In this document: positions 31,593-41,167 of the stretch, piece after piece | Layout: every line of letters starts with the position of its first letter | Numbering within the stretch: the first letter of the stretch is position 1 | Assembly: GCA_944385795.1 (NCBI GenBank) | Contig: CALWYP010000107.1 | Span: 1 to 53,493 of the forward strand | Length of the DNA: 53,493 nucleotides | Direction: 5' to 3' | Origin: an uncultured Oscillospiraceae bacterium | Lineage (GTDB): Bacteria; Bacillota; Clostridia; Oscillospirales; Oscillospiraceae | Translations under genes and position numbers: made by a program | Notes under the pieces: generated by a model | Seen by the model: only the letters and a program-made list of their open reading frames with translations | Told to the model about the DNA's origin: nothing | The model's database searches: none

Positions 31593-34286
31593 ATGGCTTT
31601 CAGGAAGAAGATACTCGCGCTCGCTACCAAGATAAGCCTTGAGTGCGGGACGTACATGGGCGTGACGCCCACAGACCCGGAGTACATGATACTCGACCCC
31701 ATCGTCACCGACGAGATGGCGGACATAGGTATGCACATAAAGGTGCGCTGCCCGCGCCCCATTGGCGTCATCGCGGAGAAGGCCGGGGTGGGGGTGGATT
31801 ACGCCCAGGAGATGGTGGACAAGCTGGTCGACTGCGGCATTGTCCGCTGCATTTTCAATGAAGCCGGGAAGAACTACTACTACCCGATCTGGGTACCCGG
31901 CATCATGGAGGGCATACTCTCCGTCAAGGAGCAGTGCGAGAAGCATCCCGTGCTGGCCGAGTGCTTTGAGCGCTACACGCGCTACCGCACGCCCATACTC
32001 GTGGCCAACTTCCCGGCGGGCATGGGCCCCATGCGCGTTATGCCCGTTGGCAGCGCCATCAAGAACGACACGCACGCCGCGTCCTACGACGAGGTGGAGG
32101 GCATTATAGACAAGGCCTGGGCCGTCTCCGTCGGGCCCTGCTCCTGCCGCCGCACCCGCCGCCTGATGGGCGAGGGCTGCGGGCACCTTGAAGACGACAT
32201 GTGCATGTACATAAACGACAACGCCAAGCTGTTCTCGGAGCTTGGCCGCCACCGCCTCGTGAGCAAGGAGGAGGCCAAGGAGATCCTAAAGCGCGCCGAG
32301 GACAACGGGCTCGTCCACGAGATAAACGCGGCCGAGGGCATAGACGGGCCGACGGCAATCTGCAACTGCTGCGGCTGCTCCTGCCTCGCGCTGCGCTTCG
32401 GCGAATACTTCAACGAGCCTGACATGCTGCGCACGAACTATGTCGCGCGCGTAGACGCGGACAAGTGCGTCGCCTGCGGCCAGTGCGTGGAGAACTGCCA
32501 GCTCGGCGCGCTGAAGCTGGGCTCCAAGCTCTGCGGGAACACCGATACGGAGAAGGAGAAGCGCCCCGACCCCTTCGGCACGCTCTGGACGAAGAAGCAG
32601 TACAACGTCGACTACCGCACGAACCGCCGCCAGGTGCTCGAGAGCGGCACGGCGCCCTGCAAGATGGAGTGCCCGGCGCACATACCCGTGCAGGGCTATA
32701 TAAAGCTCGCCAGCCAGGGCAGGTATCTTGAGGCGCTGGAGCTTATCAAGAAGGAGAACCCCTTCCCGGCTGTCTGCGGGCGCATCTGCTCGCGCCAGTG
32801 CGAGGATGCCTGCACGCGCGGGAACGTGGATTCCCCAGTGGCAATAGACGACATTAAGAAGTTCATCGCCGACAAGGAGCTCGCCTCCGAGACGCGCTTT
32901 GTCCCGCCGATGCTCAACCAGACCGGCAAGCCCTTCACCAATAAGATCGCCGTCATAGGCGGCGGCCCGGGCGGCCTGAGCTGCGCATACTACCTCGCCG
33001 TCAAGGGCTATCCCGTCACGGTGTTTGAGAAGGCGGACAGGGTCGGCGGTATGCTCACTCGCGTAATACCCGGGTTCCGGCTCGAGAAGGACGTCGTGGA
33101 GGCCGAGATAGACGTGCTGCGCGCCCTGGGCGTGGAGTTCCGCTGCGGCGTGGACGTGGGCCGCGACGTCACGATACGCGAGCTGAGGAAAGAGGGCTAC
33201 GAGGCCTTCTATCTGGCCGTCGGCGCGTGGAAGAGCGTCATGCCCGGCGTGCCCGGCGAGGATAAGCGCGGCTTCTGGGGCTCGCTCGAATTCCTTGAGG
33301 CCGTCAACTCCGGCAAGGCCCCCGAGGTTGGGGCGCGCTGCGTGGTGCTGGGCGGCGGCAACACCGCCATGGACTGCGCCCGCGCGGCGCTGCGCCTCGG
33401 CGCGGCCGAAGCCACCGTGGTTTACCGCCGCGGCAGGGAGGAAATGCCCGCCTCGGCCGAAGAGATTGCGGAGGCGGAGCGTGAGGGCGTTAAATTCAAG
33501 TTCCTCAGCGCCCCGGCGGAGATAACGGGCGGCGAGGCCGTCACGGGCATAAAGCTCCGCCCCATGCGCCTTGCGGAGCCGGACGCGGGCGGCAGGCGCG
33601 CCGCCGTGCCCACGGGCGAAGCGGACGAGCTCCTCGAATGCGACAGCGTCATAGCGGCCCTGGGCCAGCGCACCGACCTCGGCGGTATGCTGATAGGCAC
33701 GGGCGTCAACCTCACCCGCCGCGGTACCGTGGAGGCGGACCCCGTCACGCTTCAGACCGGCGAGAGCGACATCTTCGCCGGCGGCGACGTGGTCACCGGC
33801 CCGCGCTTCGCCATAGACGCCATCGCCGCGGGCAAGGAGGCCGCCATATCCATCCACAGGTTTGTGCACAAGGGCCAGAACCTCTTCTACGGGCGCGCGG
33901 TCAAGGAATACCTCTCCATCGACCCTGACAGCGTGACCCTGCCGGCGAGCATGACGAACGCCCCGCGCCAGCGCGCGGCGGGGCCGGACGCCGCCGAGGC
34001 CGTGAAGACCTTCCGCGACCTCCGGGGCACCTTCACGGAGGAGCAGATGAGGGCCGAGACCGAGCGCTGCCTCGGCTGCGGCGCCGTGGTGCTCGACGAA
34101 TACCTCTGCGTGGGCTGCGGCATATGCACGACCAAGTGCAAGTTTGACGCCATTCACCTCGAGCGCGTGCGCGACGTCGAGGGCCTCGACTACGATAAGC
34201 TGGTGCCCAGCCTCGCCCCCCATGTGCTCAAGCGCTATGGCAACATAGCCGTGAAGAGCCTTGGCAAGCTGGCCGGAAAGCGCTGA
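31593..34286 (+). CDS. Large FAD-dependent, Fe-S-rich NAD(P) oxidoreductase (GltD-like core)
   Basis: An 897-aa multi-domain flavoprotein. Residues 1-290 hold a winged-helix-like start and cysteine clusters (PCSCRRTRR, CGHLEDDMC, CNCCGCSC). A ferredoxin-like CxxCxxCxxxC motif (CVACGQCVENC) is near 295. The GltD-type Fer4_20 domain (CKMECPAHIPVQGYI, CGRICSRQCEDAC) spans about 360-430. FAD- and NAD(P)-binding Rossmann motifs lie near 452 (GGGPGG) and 587 (LGGGNTAMD), and another ferredoxin motif (CVGCGICTTKC) is at about 845. The layout resembles glutamate synthase small subunit and related electron-transfer proteins. The actual electron acceptor is unknown. It is monocistronic with its own promoter and terminator; GGGAGGG precedes the ATG. 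Confidence 0.85.
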   Translation: MAFRKKILALATKISLECGTYMGVTPTDPEYMILDPIVTDEMADIGMHIKVRCPRPIGVIAEKAGVGVDYAQEMVDKLVDCGIVRCIFNEAGKNYYYPIWVPGIMEGILSVKEQCEKHPVLAECFERYTRYRTPILVANFPAGMGPMRVMPVGSAIKNDTHAASYDEVEGIIDKAWAVSVGPCSCRRTRRLMGEGCGHLEDDMCMYINDNAKLFSELGRHRLVSKEEAKEILKRAEDNGLVHEINAAEGIDGPTAICNCCGCSCLALRFGEYFNEPDMLRTNYVARVDADKCVACGQCVENCQLGALKLGSKLCGNTDTEKEKRPDPFGTLWTKKQYNVDYRTNRRQVLESGTAPCKMECPAHIPVQGYIKLASQGRYLEALELIKKENPFPAVCGRICSRQCEDACTRGNVDSPVAIDDIKKFIADKELASETRFVPPMLNQTGKPFTNKIAVIGGGPGGLSCAYYLAVKGYPVTVFEKADRVGGMLTRVIPGFRLEKDVVEAEIDVLRALGVEFRCGVDVGRDVTIRELRKEGYEAFYLAVGAWKSVMPGVPGEDKRGFWGSLEFLEAVNSGKAPEVGARCVVLGGGNTAMDCARAALRLGAAEATVVYRRGREEMPASAEEIAEAEREGVKFKFLSAPAEITGGEAVTGIKLRPMRLAEPDAGGRRAAVPTGEADELLECDSVIAALGQRTDLGGMLIGTGVNLTRRGTVEADPVTLQTGESDIFAGGDVVTGPRFAIDAIAAGKEAAISIHRFVHKGQNLFYGRAVKEYLSIDPDSVTLPASMTNAPRQRAAGPDAAEAVKTFRDLRGTFTEEQMRAETERCLGCGAVVLDEYLCVGCGICTTKCKFDAIHLERVRDVEGLDYDKLVPSLAPHVLKRYGNIAVKSLGKLAGKR

Positions 34287-34303
34287 CACAATATCCCGCA
34301 ACA

Positions 34304-34336
34304 GGAAAATCCCCCGGTTTACCCGGGGGATTTTCC
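34304..34336. terminator. Bidirectional terminator overlapping the end of the DMT gene
   Basis: A perfect 14-bp stem (34304-34317 / 34323-34336) with T-rich flanks on both strands. The stop codon of the minus-strand transporter (34319-34321) lies inside the loop, so the stem encodes its last residues. Confidence 0.85.
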
Positions 34337-35236
34337 GCATTCCGTCCCGCCGCCCTTCGCCGAGAGGAAGACCGTAAGCATTATCAGCGCGAAGCCCGCG
34401 AGCTCCGCCGCGCCGAAGCTGGTGCCCAACCATAGCGCCGAGCCGGCGGCGGCGGTGGCCGGCTCTATGCAGCCTATGAGCGTCGCCTTTTCCGGGCCTA
34501 TGTATTTGACGCCCTGAAGGAAGACGGAGAAACCGCCCGCCGTGCCGACGAGGACTATGACGGCTATGAGGGCGGCGGCGCGCAGGTCGAGCCCCTCGGG
34601 CAAAATCCAGGCCCTCTCCAATACGCCCGGGACGGCCCCGCCGAGGAGCATACCCCAGCCCGTGACCAGGGCGCTGCCGTATTTCGCCGTGATGGGCCGC
34701 GAAAACAGGGTATAGGTCACGACGCCCAGGGCGGAGATAAGCCCGAAGGCCAGCCCGGCGGGGGAGAGGGCCAGCTCACCCGGCCGCCCGTGCGTGGCCA
34801 CGAGGAAGGTGCCCGCCAGCGCGCAGGCGAGGGAGGCGAGCTGCCGCGGCCCGGGCCATTGCCGCCGCCTTGCAGACATGAAGAGCGCCATCATGACGAC
34901 GTTGAGGCTCTGCAGCACCGTGCCTGTGGCGGAGTTGGAGCGCTCTATTGCGGCAAGATATGTGAACTGGCAGAGCAGCAGGCCCGCGAAGGCATAGGCC
35001 AAAAGCCAAAGCAGATCAACACGGAAACGAAAAATGTCTAATATCCGCCCCGGCCCGCGGAGCGAGGCGAAGGCCAGCAGCGCGGCGCCCGAGAGGAGCA
35101 TGCGCACCGCCGTAAGCCACGCGGGGCCGACGGCGTAATGTGAAAAGAGATATTGGCTGCAAAGCCCTGAAAAGCCCCAGCCGACGGCGCCTGCGGCCGA
35201 ATAAAGCACGCCCTTTGCCAACGCGCGCGCATCCAT
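34319..35236 (-). CDS. DMT-superfamily (EamA) transporter
   Basis: A 305-aa membrane protein with about ten transmembrane helices arranged as two EamA repeats; helices end with the typical AAIERSNSATGTVLQSLN and YIGPEKATLIGCIEPATAA motifs. EamA members export amino acids, metabolites or drugs, and the substrate cannot be predicted. The last residues are encoded within the terminator stem. It is divergent from uvrB and has a promoter of its own. Confidence 0.88.
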   Translation of the reverse strand: MDARALAKGVLYSAAGAVGWGFSGLCSQYLFSHYAVGPAWLTAVRMLLSGAALLAFASLRGPGRILDIFRFRVDLLWLLAYAFAGLLLCQFTYLAAIERSNSATGTVLQSLNVVMMALFMSARRRQWPGPRQLASLACALAGTFLVATHGRPGELALSPAGLAFGLISALGVVTYTLFSRPITAKYGSALVTGWGMLLGGAVPGVLERAWILPEGLDLRAAALIAVIVLVGTAGGFSVFLQGVKYIGPEKATLIGCIEPATAAAGSALWLGTSFGAAELAGFALIMLTVFLSAKGGGTECGKSPG

Positions 35237-35265
35237 ACCCCAGCCCCCTTCCTTGCGGTAAAAAG

Positions 35266-35294
35266 AGTATAAATTGAAAGGAGGCCGAAGTCAA
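35266..35294 (-). promoter_or_regulatory. Promoter of the DMT transporter gene
   Basis: On the minus strand TTGACT (35289-35294), 17-bp spacer, TATACT (35266-35271). It is back to back with the uvrB promoter. Confidence 0.75.
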
Positions 35295-35312
35295 GCGAAG
35301 CTCATTTGGCTC

Positions 35313-35341
35313 TTTTCATTTATGAATAAACGTGCTAAAAT
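35313..35341 (+). promoter_or_regulatory. Candidate promoter of the uvrB operon
   Basis: TTTTCA (35313-35318), 17-bp spacer, TAAAAT (35336-35341). No obvious LexA (SOS) operator is visible in the 142-base divergent intergenic region. Confidence 0.5.
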
Positions 35342-35378
35342 AAAACTTAAATATATCGACTGATTTTAAGGAGAAACA

Positions 35379-37349
35379 ATGCCTGAATTCCATGTTGTGA
35401 GCGAATACGCCCCCTCCGGCGACCAGCCGGAGGCCATAGACGCGCTTGCGCGCGGGCTTGAGGCCGGGATTGACGAGCAGACCCTTCTCGGCGTCACCGG
35501 CTCCGGCCAGACCTATACGATGGCGAAGGTGATCGAGCGCATACAGCGCCCCACGCTGGTGCTCGCCCACAATAAGACGCTCGCGGCCCAGCTCTGCTCG
35601 GAGTTCCGCGAGTTTTTTCCGGATAACGCCGTGGAATATTTCGTCTCCTACTACGACTACTACCAGCCCGAGGCCTATATACCCACCACCGACACCTATA
35701 TAGAAAAGGACGCCGCCACGAACGAGGAGATAGACCGGCTCCGCCTTTCCGCGACTGCCTCGCTTATAGAGCGGCGCGACGTCGTGGTCGTCTCCTCTGT
35801 GAGCTGTATCTACGGCCTCGGCGAGCCCGAGGACTTCGCCAATATGATGGTGCCGATACGCGCCGGCATGGAGATAAGCCGCGACAAGCTGCTAAGGCAG
35901 CTCATAGGCATACGCTACGAGCGCAACGACATCGCCTTCGAGCGCAATATGATAAGGGTGCGCGGGGACACGCTGGAGGTCTGGCCCGCGTATTATAAAG
36001 GCAGCGCCATAAGGGTGGAGTTTTTCGGCGACGAGATAGACCGCGTGAGCGAGTTCGACCCGGTTACGGGCCGCGTGATACGCCGGCTGACGAATATCCC
36101 GATTTTCCCGGCGAGCCACTATATAACGCCCAAGGAGAAGCTGGACCGCGCCGTCAAGGAGATACGGCGCGAGTGCGACGAGCGCGTGGCCTTCTTCAAG
36201 GGCCAGGGCAAGTACCTCGAGGCCCAGAGGATAGACCAGCGCACGAACTTTGACATAGAGATGATTAACGAGCTCGGCTATTGCTCGGGCATAGAGAACT
36301 ATTCGCGCATAATCTCCGGGCGGGAACCCGGCAGCGCGCCGATGACGCTGCTCGACTACTTCCCGAAGGACTTTGTGCTCTTCATAGACGAGAGCCACGT
36401 CACGCTCCCGCAGGTGCGCGCCATGTACCGCGGCGACCGCGCCAGGAAGGAGGCGCTGGTGGAGTACGGCTTCCGCCTGCCCAGCGCCTTCGACAACCGC
36501 CCGCTCAAGTTCGAGGAATTCCAGCAGCGCATAGGCCAGACCATATACGTCTCCGCCACGCCGGGGGAGTATGAGCGCACGCGCTCCGGCCAGATAGTCG
36601 AGCAGATCATACGCCCCACCGGGCTGCTGGACCCCGAGGTCGAGGTGCGGCCCGTGGAGGGGCAGATAGACGACCTCATGGACGAGGTGAAGGCCAGGAT
36701 AGCCAAAAACGAGCGCAGCCTGGTCACCACGCTCACAAAGAAGATGGCCGAGGATTTGAGCGCATATCTTGCCAACGCGGGGATAAAATGCCGCTATATG
36801 CACCACGACATCGGCGCGATAGAGCGCATGGAGATTATACGCGACCTGCGCCTCGGCGAATTCGACGTGCTCGTCGGCATAAACCTCCTGCGCGAGGGCC
36901 TGGACTTGCCCGAGGTCAGCCTCGTGGCCATACTGGACGCCGACAAGGAGGGCTTCCTGAGAAGCGAGACAAGCCTCATCCAGACCATAGGCCGCGCCGC
37001 CCGCAACGCCGAGGGCAAGGTCATAATGTACGCCGACACGGTAACGCCCAGCATGCGCGCCGCCATCGGCGAGACGGAGCGCCGCCGCGCAAAACAGGAC
37101 GCGTTCAACAAGGCCCACGGCATAGTGCCGCGCACAATAAAGAAGGATGTGCGCAGCATAATCGAGCTCGGCGCGGAGACGGACAAGGCCTCCCGCCGCA
37201 AGGACGGCGTGCGCATGACGGAGGCCGAGCGCCGCGCCGAGATAGAGAAGCTAGAAAAGAAGATGCGCGAGGCGGCGAAGATGCTTGAGTTTGAGTACGC
37301 CGCCGTATTGCGCGACCAGCTTATAAAGCTCAGGGGTGAGAAGAAATGA
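35379..37349 (+). CDS. uvrB: Excinuclease ABC subunit B with altered Walker A
   Basis: UvrB verifies damage and loads UvrC in nucleotide excision repair. The 656-aa protein has every expected part: the [10 protein letters not shown] beta-hairpin, DESH Walker B (about residue 337), motif [11 protein letters not shown] and a C-terminal UVR domain with paired [21 protein letters not shown] helices. The exception is Walker A, which reads GSGQT with Gln at residue 44 (codon CAG, 35508-35510) where the invariant Lys belongs. A single-base change would account for it. Loss of the lysine abolishes ATPase activity in E. coli UvrB (K45). AAGGAG precedes the ATG. Confidence 0.93.
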   Translation: MPEFHVVSEYAPSGDQPEAIDALARGLEAGIDEQTLLGVTGSGQTYTMAKVIERIQRPTLVLAHNKTLAAQLCSEFREFFPDNAVEYFVSYYDYYQPEAYIPTTDTYIEKDAATNEEIDRLRLSATASLIERRDVVVVSSVSCIYGLGEPEDFANMMVPIRAGMEISRDKLLRQLIGIRYERNDIAFERNMIRVRGDTLEVWPAYYKGSAIRVEFFGDEIDRVSEFDPVTGRVIRRLTNIPIFPASHYITPKEKLDRAVKEIRRECDERVAFFKGQGKYLEAQRIDQRTNFDIEMINELGYCSGIENYSRIISGREPGSAPMTLLDYFPKDFVLFIDESHVTLPQVRAMYRGDRARKEALVEYGFRLPSAFDNRPLKFEEFQQRIGQTIYVSATPGEYERTRSGQIVEQIIRPTGLLDPEVEVRPVEGQIDDLMDEVKARIAKNERSLVTTLTKKMAEDLSAYLANAGIKCRYMHHDIGAIERMEIIRDLRLGEFDVLVGINLLREGLDLPEVSLVAILDADKEGFLRSETSLIQTIGRAARNAEGKVIMYADTVTPSMRAAIGETERRRAKQDAFNKAHGIVPRTIKKDVRSIIELGAETDKASRRKDGVRMTEAERRAEIEKLEKKMREAAKMLEFEYAAVLRDQLIKLRGEKK

Positions 37350-38620
37350 AAAGGACGGCCGCCGCGCTGCTCAGCATAGCGCTAATATTCGCCATCGCCG
37401 CCTGCGGGACGGACCCCGGCCCCGGCCTGCCCGAGCCCATCGCGCCCAGCGCCGGGGCCGTGCCGGCCGGCTCGCCCGAGCCCACGCCGGAGCCGGAGCC
37501 GAGCACCGTGACGCTCACCCTCGCCGGCGACCTCGTCATGCACACCCCGCTGAACGCCGAGGCCGCCCTGCCCGGCGGAGGCTATGATTTCAGCGTGCTC
37601 TTCGAGGATGTGGCGCACTATGTCTCCGGCGCGGACTACGCCCTCTGCTGCCTCGAGAGCCCCTTAACCGGCGGCGCGCCCTCGGGATACCCGCTCTTTT
37701 CCTCGCCGGACGACCTAGCCTATTCCCTGAAGGACGTGGGCTTCGACCTCATAAACATGGCCAGCAACCACAGCGTGGACGGCTTCAAGGGCGGCGTACT
37801 GCGCACGCTGGACGTGCTCGACGCCGCGGGGCTCGACCACGCGGGCACCTACCGTTCGCCGGAGGAACGCGCGGAGAACAACGGCATACTCGTCAAGGAG
37901 ATCAACGGCATAAGCATAGCCTTCCTCGACTATACCTACGGCACGAACGGCATACCCATAGACGGCTATGAATACGCCGTGAACGTGTATAATAACGACT
38001 ATATGACGACGCTCGTGGACGTGAACTACGAGCTGCTGGACGCCGATATGGCCGCCGCCCGCGCGCTTGGCGCCGACGTCATAGCCGTCAGCGTCCACTG
38101 GGGCGCGGAATACATGACCTCGCCCAATGTGTACCAGCAGGACCTTGCCGACTACTTCTTCGCCCAGGGGGCCGACCTCGTCATCGGCGGGCATCCCCAC
38201 GTCCCGCAGCCCATGGAGATACGCGAAATAGATAACGGCGACGGGACGACGCGCAAGGGCTTCCTGTGCTACTGCCTCGGCAACCTGCTCTCCTGCCAGA
38301 GCAGGCAGTACACCGACCTCACGGCCATGGTGCGCCTCGAGCTCAGCAAGGACCCTGTGAGCGGCGTCACAGAGATAAGCGCCTGCGAATACATACCCAT
38401 GATAATGATAAATCTCCCGAGCTACGGCGTGGCCCGTTCTCCCGAGGGCTGGCAGCGCCGGCTCTGGGACCTGAGGGCGGCCATAAGCGACTACGAGGCC
38501 GGCGACGACCGCGGGGTTATAACGCCGTATATGTACAACTGCCTTGTGCAGGCCCTGGCGGACTGCGAGCGCATTTTCGGTACGGAGCTGCTGGCGGGGG
38601 AAAGCGAGGATACGCCATGA
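37346..38620 (+). CDS. CapA-family secreted metallophosphatase lipoprotein
   Basis: A 424-aa lipoprotein (lipobox IAAC, then a Pro/Glu-rich linker) with a PGA_cap/CapA calcineurin-like fold: LAGDLVMH near residue 57, [15 protein letters not shown] and GGHPHVPQ metal-ligand motifs. CapA proteins take part in poly-gamma-glutamate capsule synthesis, but no capBC neighbours are present, so another role is likely. Its start overlaps the uvrB stop by 4 bases and its stop overlaps the polA start by 4. Confidence 0.87.
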   Translation: MKRTAAALLSIALIFAIAACGTDPGPGLPEPIAPSAGAVPAGSPEPTPEPEPSTVTLTLAGDLVMHTPLNAEAALPGGGYDFSVLFEDVAHYVSGADYALCCLESPLTGGAPSGYPLFSSPDDLAYSLKDVGFDLINMASNHSVDGFKGGVLRTLDVLDAAGLDHAGTYRSPEERAENNGILVKEINGISIAFLDYTYGTNGIPIDGYEYAVNVYNNDYMTTLVDVNYELLDADMAAARALGADVIAVSVHWGAEYMTSPNVYQQDLADYFFAQGADLVIGGHPHVPQPMEIREIDNGDGTTRKGFLCYCLGNLLSCQSRQYTDLTAMVRLELSKDPVSGVTEISACEYIPMIMINLPSYGVARSPEGWQRRLWDLRAAISDYEAGDDRGVITPYMYNCLVQALADCERIFGTELLAGESEDTP

Positions 38621-41166
38621 AGCTAATGATACTTGACGGCAACAGCATAGTTAACCGCGCATATTACGGCGTCCGTATGCTCAACGCCCCGGACGGGACG
38701 CCGACGAACGCGGTATACGGCTTTCTCGCCATATTGCAGCGGCTGCTGGACGCGGACGCGCCCGACGCCCTCTGCGTGGCCTTTGACCTCGCCGCGCCGA
38801 CTTTCCGCCACAAGCGCTACGCCGGCTATAAAGCGCAGCGCAAGCCCATGCCGGAGGAGCTCGCCATACAGATGCCGCTGCTCAAGGAGCTGCTCTCCGC
38901 CATGGGCGTAAAGCAGCTCGCCGCCGAGGGCTGGGAGGCCGACGACGTGCTGGGCACCGTGGCCGGGATATGCGAGGCCGCTGGCTGGGACTGCGACATA
39001 GTTACCGGCGACCGGGACAGCTTCCAGCTCATCACGGCCAAGACCGGCGTCATCCATATAAAGACGGCCAAGGGCCATACTGAAACCATAACCTATGACC
39101 TCAAGCTCTTTGAGGAGGAGTACGGCTTCGCCCCGCCGCAGATGGTGGACCTCAAGGCCCTGATGGGCGACGCCTCGGACAACATCCCCGGCGTGCCGGG
39201 GATAGGGGAGAAGACCGCGCTCGACCTTGTACGCCGTTTCGGCACGGTGGAGAACATCTATTCCTCGCTCGATACGCTGGACATAAAGGACTCCGTGCGC
39301 AAAAAGCTCGCCGCCGGGGAGGGCTCCGCCCGCCTCAGCTACGAGCTCGCCACAATAAGCCGCGACGCGCCGGTGGAGTTCTCGCCTGACGGGGCCGTGT
39401 GGAAGCTCACGGGCTCGCCTGAGCTCTACTCCGCGCTCAAGCGCCTGGGTTTCAACCGCTTTATCGAGAAGTGGGGCCTGGAGGGCTCGGCGGCGCCGGC
39501 CGTTTCCACGGCCGGGATAAGCCCGCTGCCTGAAATAGAGGCGGGCGCCGAAGAGGCGCTGCGGCGCATAAACAGCGCCGGATACGTCTCCGTCCTTGCC
39601 GGCGAGGGCGTCTCGAGGCTCGATATCTGCGACGGCGAGGCGGTTTTCAGCGTCTCCCAGCTCACGGCCGGGGAGGACTGGGACAAACTCGTGGACGCGC
39701 TCTTTTCCGCAAAGGTCAGGAAGGCCGCCCACGGCCTGAAGGATTTAATGGGCCTCGCGCTTGCGGAAAACATATCGCCGGAGGGCTTTGTCTTCGACAC
39801 CGAGCTCGCCGCCTATGTGCTCAACCCGACGGAGAGCGCTTATCCGGTGGAACGCCTTTCCATGGGCTTCCTCGGCTGTGAATTGCCGGCGGCGCAGGCC
39901 GTGTGGCTTTTGTACCCGATGCTTGAAGGGCGGCTGGAGGAGGCCGGGGCCAAGCGCCTTTATTACGATATCGAGCTGCCGCTCTGCCGCGTGCTCGCGG
40001 ACATGGAGCGCGCGGGCTTCCTTGTCGACCGCGCCGCGCTGGCCGCCTACGGCGAGAGCATGGTCGGCGGGATAAACGCGCTGCAGGAGCAGATTTACGC
40101 CCTGGCCGGGCGCGAGTTCAATATAAATTCGCCCAAGCAGCTCGGCGAGGTCCTTTTCGGCGAGCTCATGCTGCCGGCCGGGAAGAAGACCAAGACCGGC
40201 TGGAGCACCAACGCCGACGTGCTGGAGAAACTTGCGGGCCGCTATCCCATAGTCCAGGACATATTGGACTACCGTATGCTGGCCAAGCTGAAAAGCACCT
40301 ACGCCGACGGGCTCATCAAGGTCATATCCCCCGACGGGCGCATACACACGAACTTCAAGATGACAGTCACCGCCACAGGCCGCCTGTCGTCTACGGAGCC
40401 CAACTTGCAGAATATACCCATACGCCGGGAACTGGGCGGCGAGATACGCAAGATGTTCGTAGCCGCGCCCGGCTGCCTGCTGGTGGATGCGGACTACAGC
40501 CAGATTGAGCTCAGGCTGCTCGCGCACATATCCGGCGACAGGACGATGCAGGAGGCCTTCCTGGATGGGGAAGACATACACGCCGTCACGGCCTCACAGG
40601 TTTTCGGCGTCCCGCTTTCGGAGGTTACGCCGCAGCAGCGCAGCCACGCCAAGGCCGTCAACTTCGGCATTGTCTACGGCATATCCGCCTTCTCCCTGGC
40701 CCAGGACATAGGCGTCAGGCCCAAGGAGGCGCAGGCGTATATCGACGCCTACCTTGAGAAGTACCACGGCGTGCGCGAGTATATGGAGCGGGTCATAGCC
40801 CAGGCCAAGGAAAAAGGCTATGTAGAGACGCTCTTCGGCCGCCGCCGGCCGCTGCCGGAGCTGAAGAGCTCCAACTTCAACACCCGCTCCTTTGGCGAGC
40901 GCGTGGCGAGGAATATGCCGATACAGGGCACGGCGGCGGACATAATAAAGCTGGCGATGGTGAACGTATACCGGCGCATGAAGGCGGAGGGCCTGAAGAG
41001 TCGCCTGCTGCTGCAGGTGCACGACGAGCTCATCGCCGAGTGCCCGGAGGACGAGGCCGAATATGTGAAGGCCCTGCTCACGGAGGAGATGTCCGGCGCG
41101 GCCAAGCTCTCCGTGCCGCTGACGGCGAACGCCAAGACGGGCAGGACATGGGCGGAGGCGCACTGA
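38617..41166 (+). CDS. polA: DNA polymerase I
   Basis: An 849-aa polymerase for Okazaki-fragment processing and repair. The N-terminal 5'-3' exonuclease (residues 1-290) has LDGNSIVNRAYYG and GDASDNIPGVPGIGEKTA. The middle 3'-5' exonuclease-like domain lacks the DxE proofreading motif (its first strand reads YVSVLAGEG), so it is probably inactive, as in Bacillus and Thermus enzymes. The polymerase domain has motif A DADYSQIELRLLAH, motif B AKAVNFGIVYG and motif C VHDEL. The ATG at 38617 overlaps the capA stop; a longer in-frame extension into capA is rejected. Confidence 0.96.
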   Translation: MKLMILDGNSIVNRAYYGVRMLNAPDGTPTNAVYGFLAILQRLLDADAPDALCVAFDLAAPTFRHKRYAGYKAQRKPMPEELAIQMPLLKELLSAMGVKQLAAEGWEADDVLGTVAGICEAAGWDCDIVTGDRDSFQLITAKTGVIHIKTAKGHTETITYDLKLFEEEYGFAPPQMVDLKALMGDASDNIPGVPGIGEKTALDLVRRFGTVENIYSSLDTLDIKDSVRKKLAAGEGSARLSYELATISRDAPVEFSPDGAVWKLTGSPELYSALKRLGFNRFIEKWGLEGSAAPAVSTAGISPLPEIEAGAEEALRRINSAGYVSVLAGEGVSRLDICDGEAVFSVSQLTAGEDWDKLVDALFSAKVRKAAHGLKDLMGLALAENISPEGFVFDTELAAYVLNPTESAYPVERLSMGFLGCELPAAQAVWLLYPMLEGRLEEAGAKRLYYDIELPLCRVLADMERAGFLVDRAALAAYGESMVGGINALQEQIYALAGREFNINSPKQLGEVLFGELMLPAGKKTKTGWSTNADVLEKLAGRYPIVQDILDYRMLAKLKSTYADGLIKVISPDGRIHTNFKMTVTATGRLSSTEPNLQNIPIRRELGGEIRKMFVAAPGCLLVDADYSQIELRLLAHISGDRTMQEAFLDGEDIHAVTASQVFGVPLSEVTPQQRSHAKAVNFGIVYGISAFSLAQDIGVRPKEAQAYIDAYLEKYHGVREYMERVIAQAKEKGYVETLFGRRRPLPELKSSNFNTRSFGERVARNMPIQGTAADIIKLAMVNVYRRMKAEGLKSRLLLQVHDELIAECPEDEAEYVKALLTEEMSGAAKLSVPLTANAKTGRTWAEAH

Positions 41167-41167
41167 T

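Noticed and set aside
32286-34433. Very long open frame on the minus strand opposite the FAD oxidoreductase gene
   Set aside because: It is a GC-driven shadow frame: low-complexity Ala/Gly/Arg-rich translation, no ribosome site, and the opposite strand has full domain motifs. The same reasoning removes the other long antisense frames.
38266-38616. Extended polA start within capA
   Set aside because: The extension is the wrong frame of capA; the ATG at 38617 gives the standard Pol I N-terminus and overlaps the capA stop by 4 bases.
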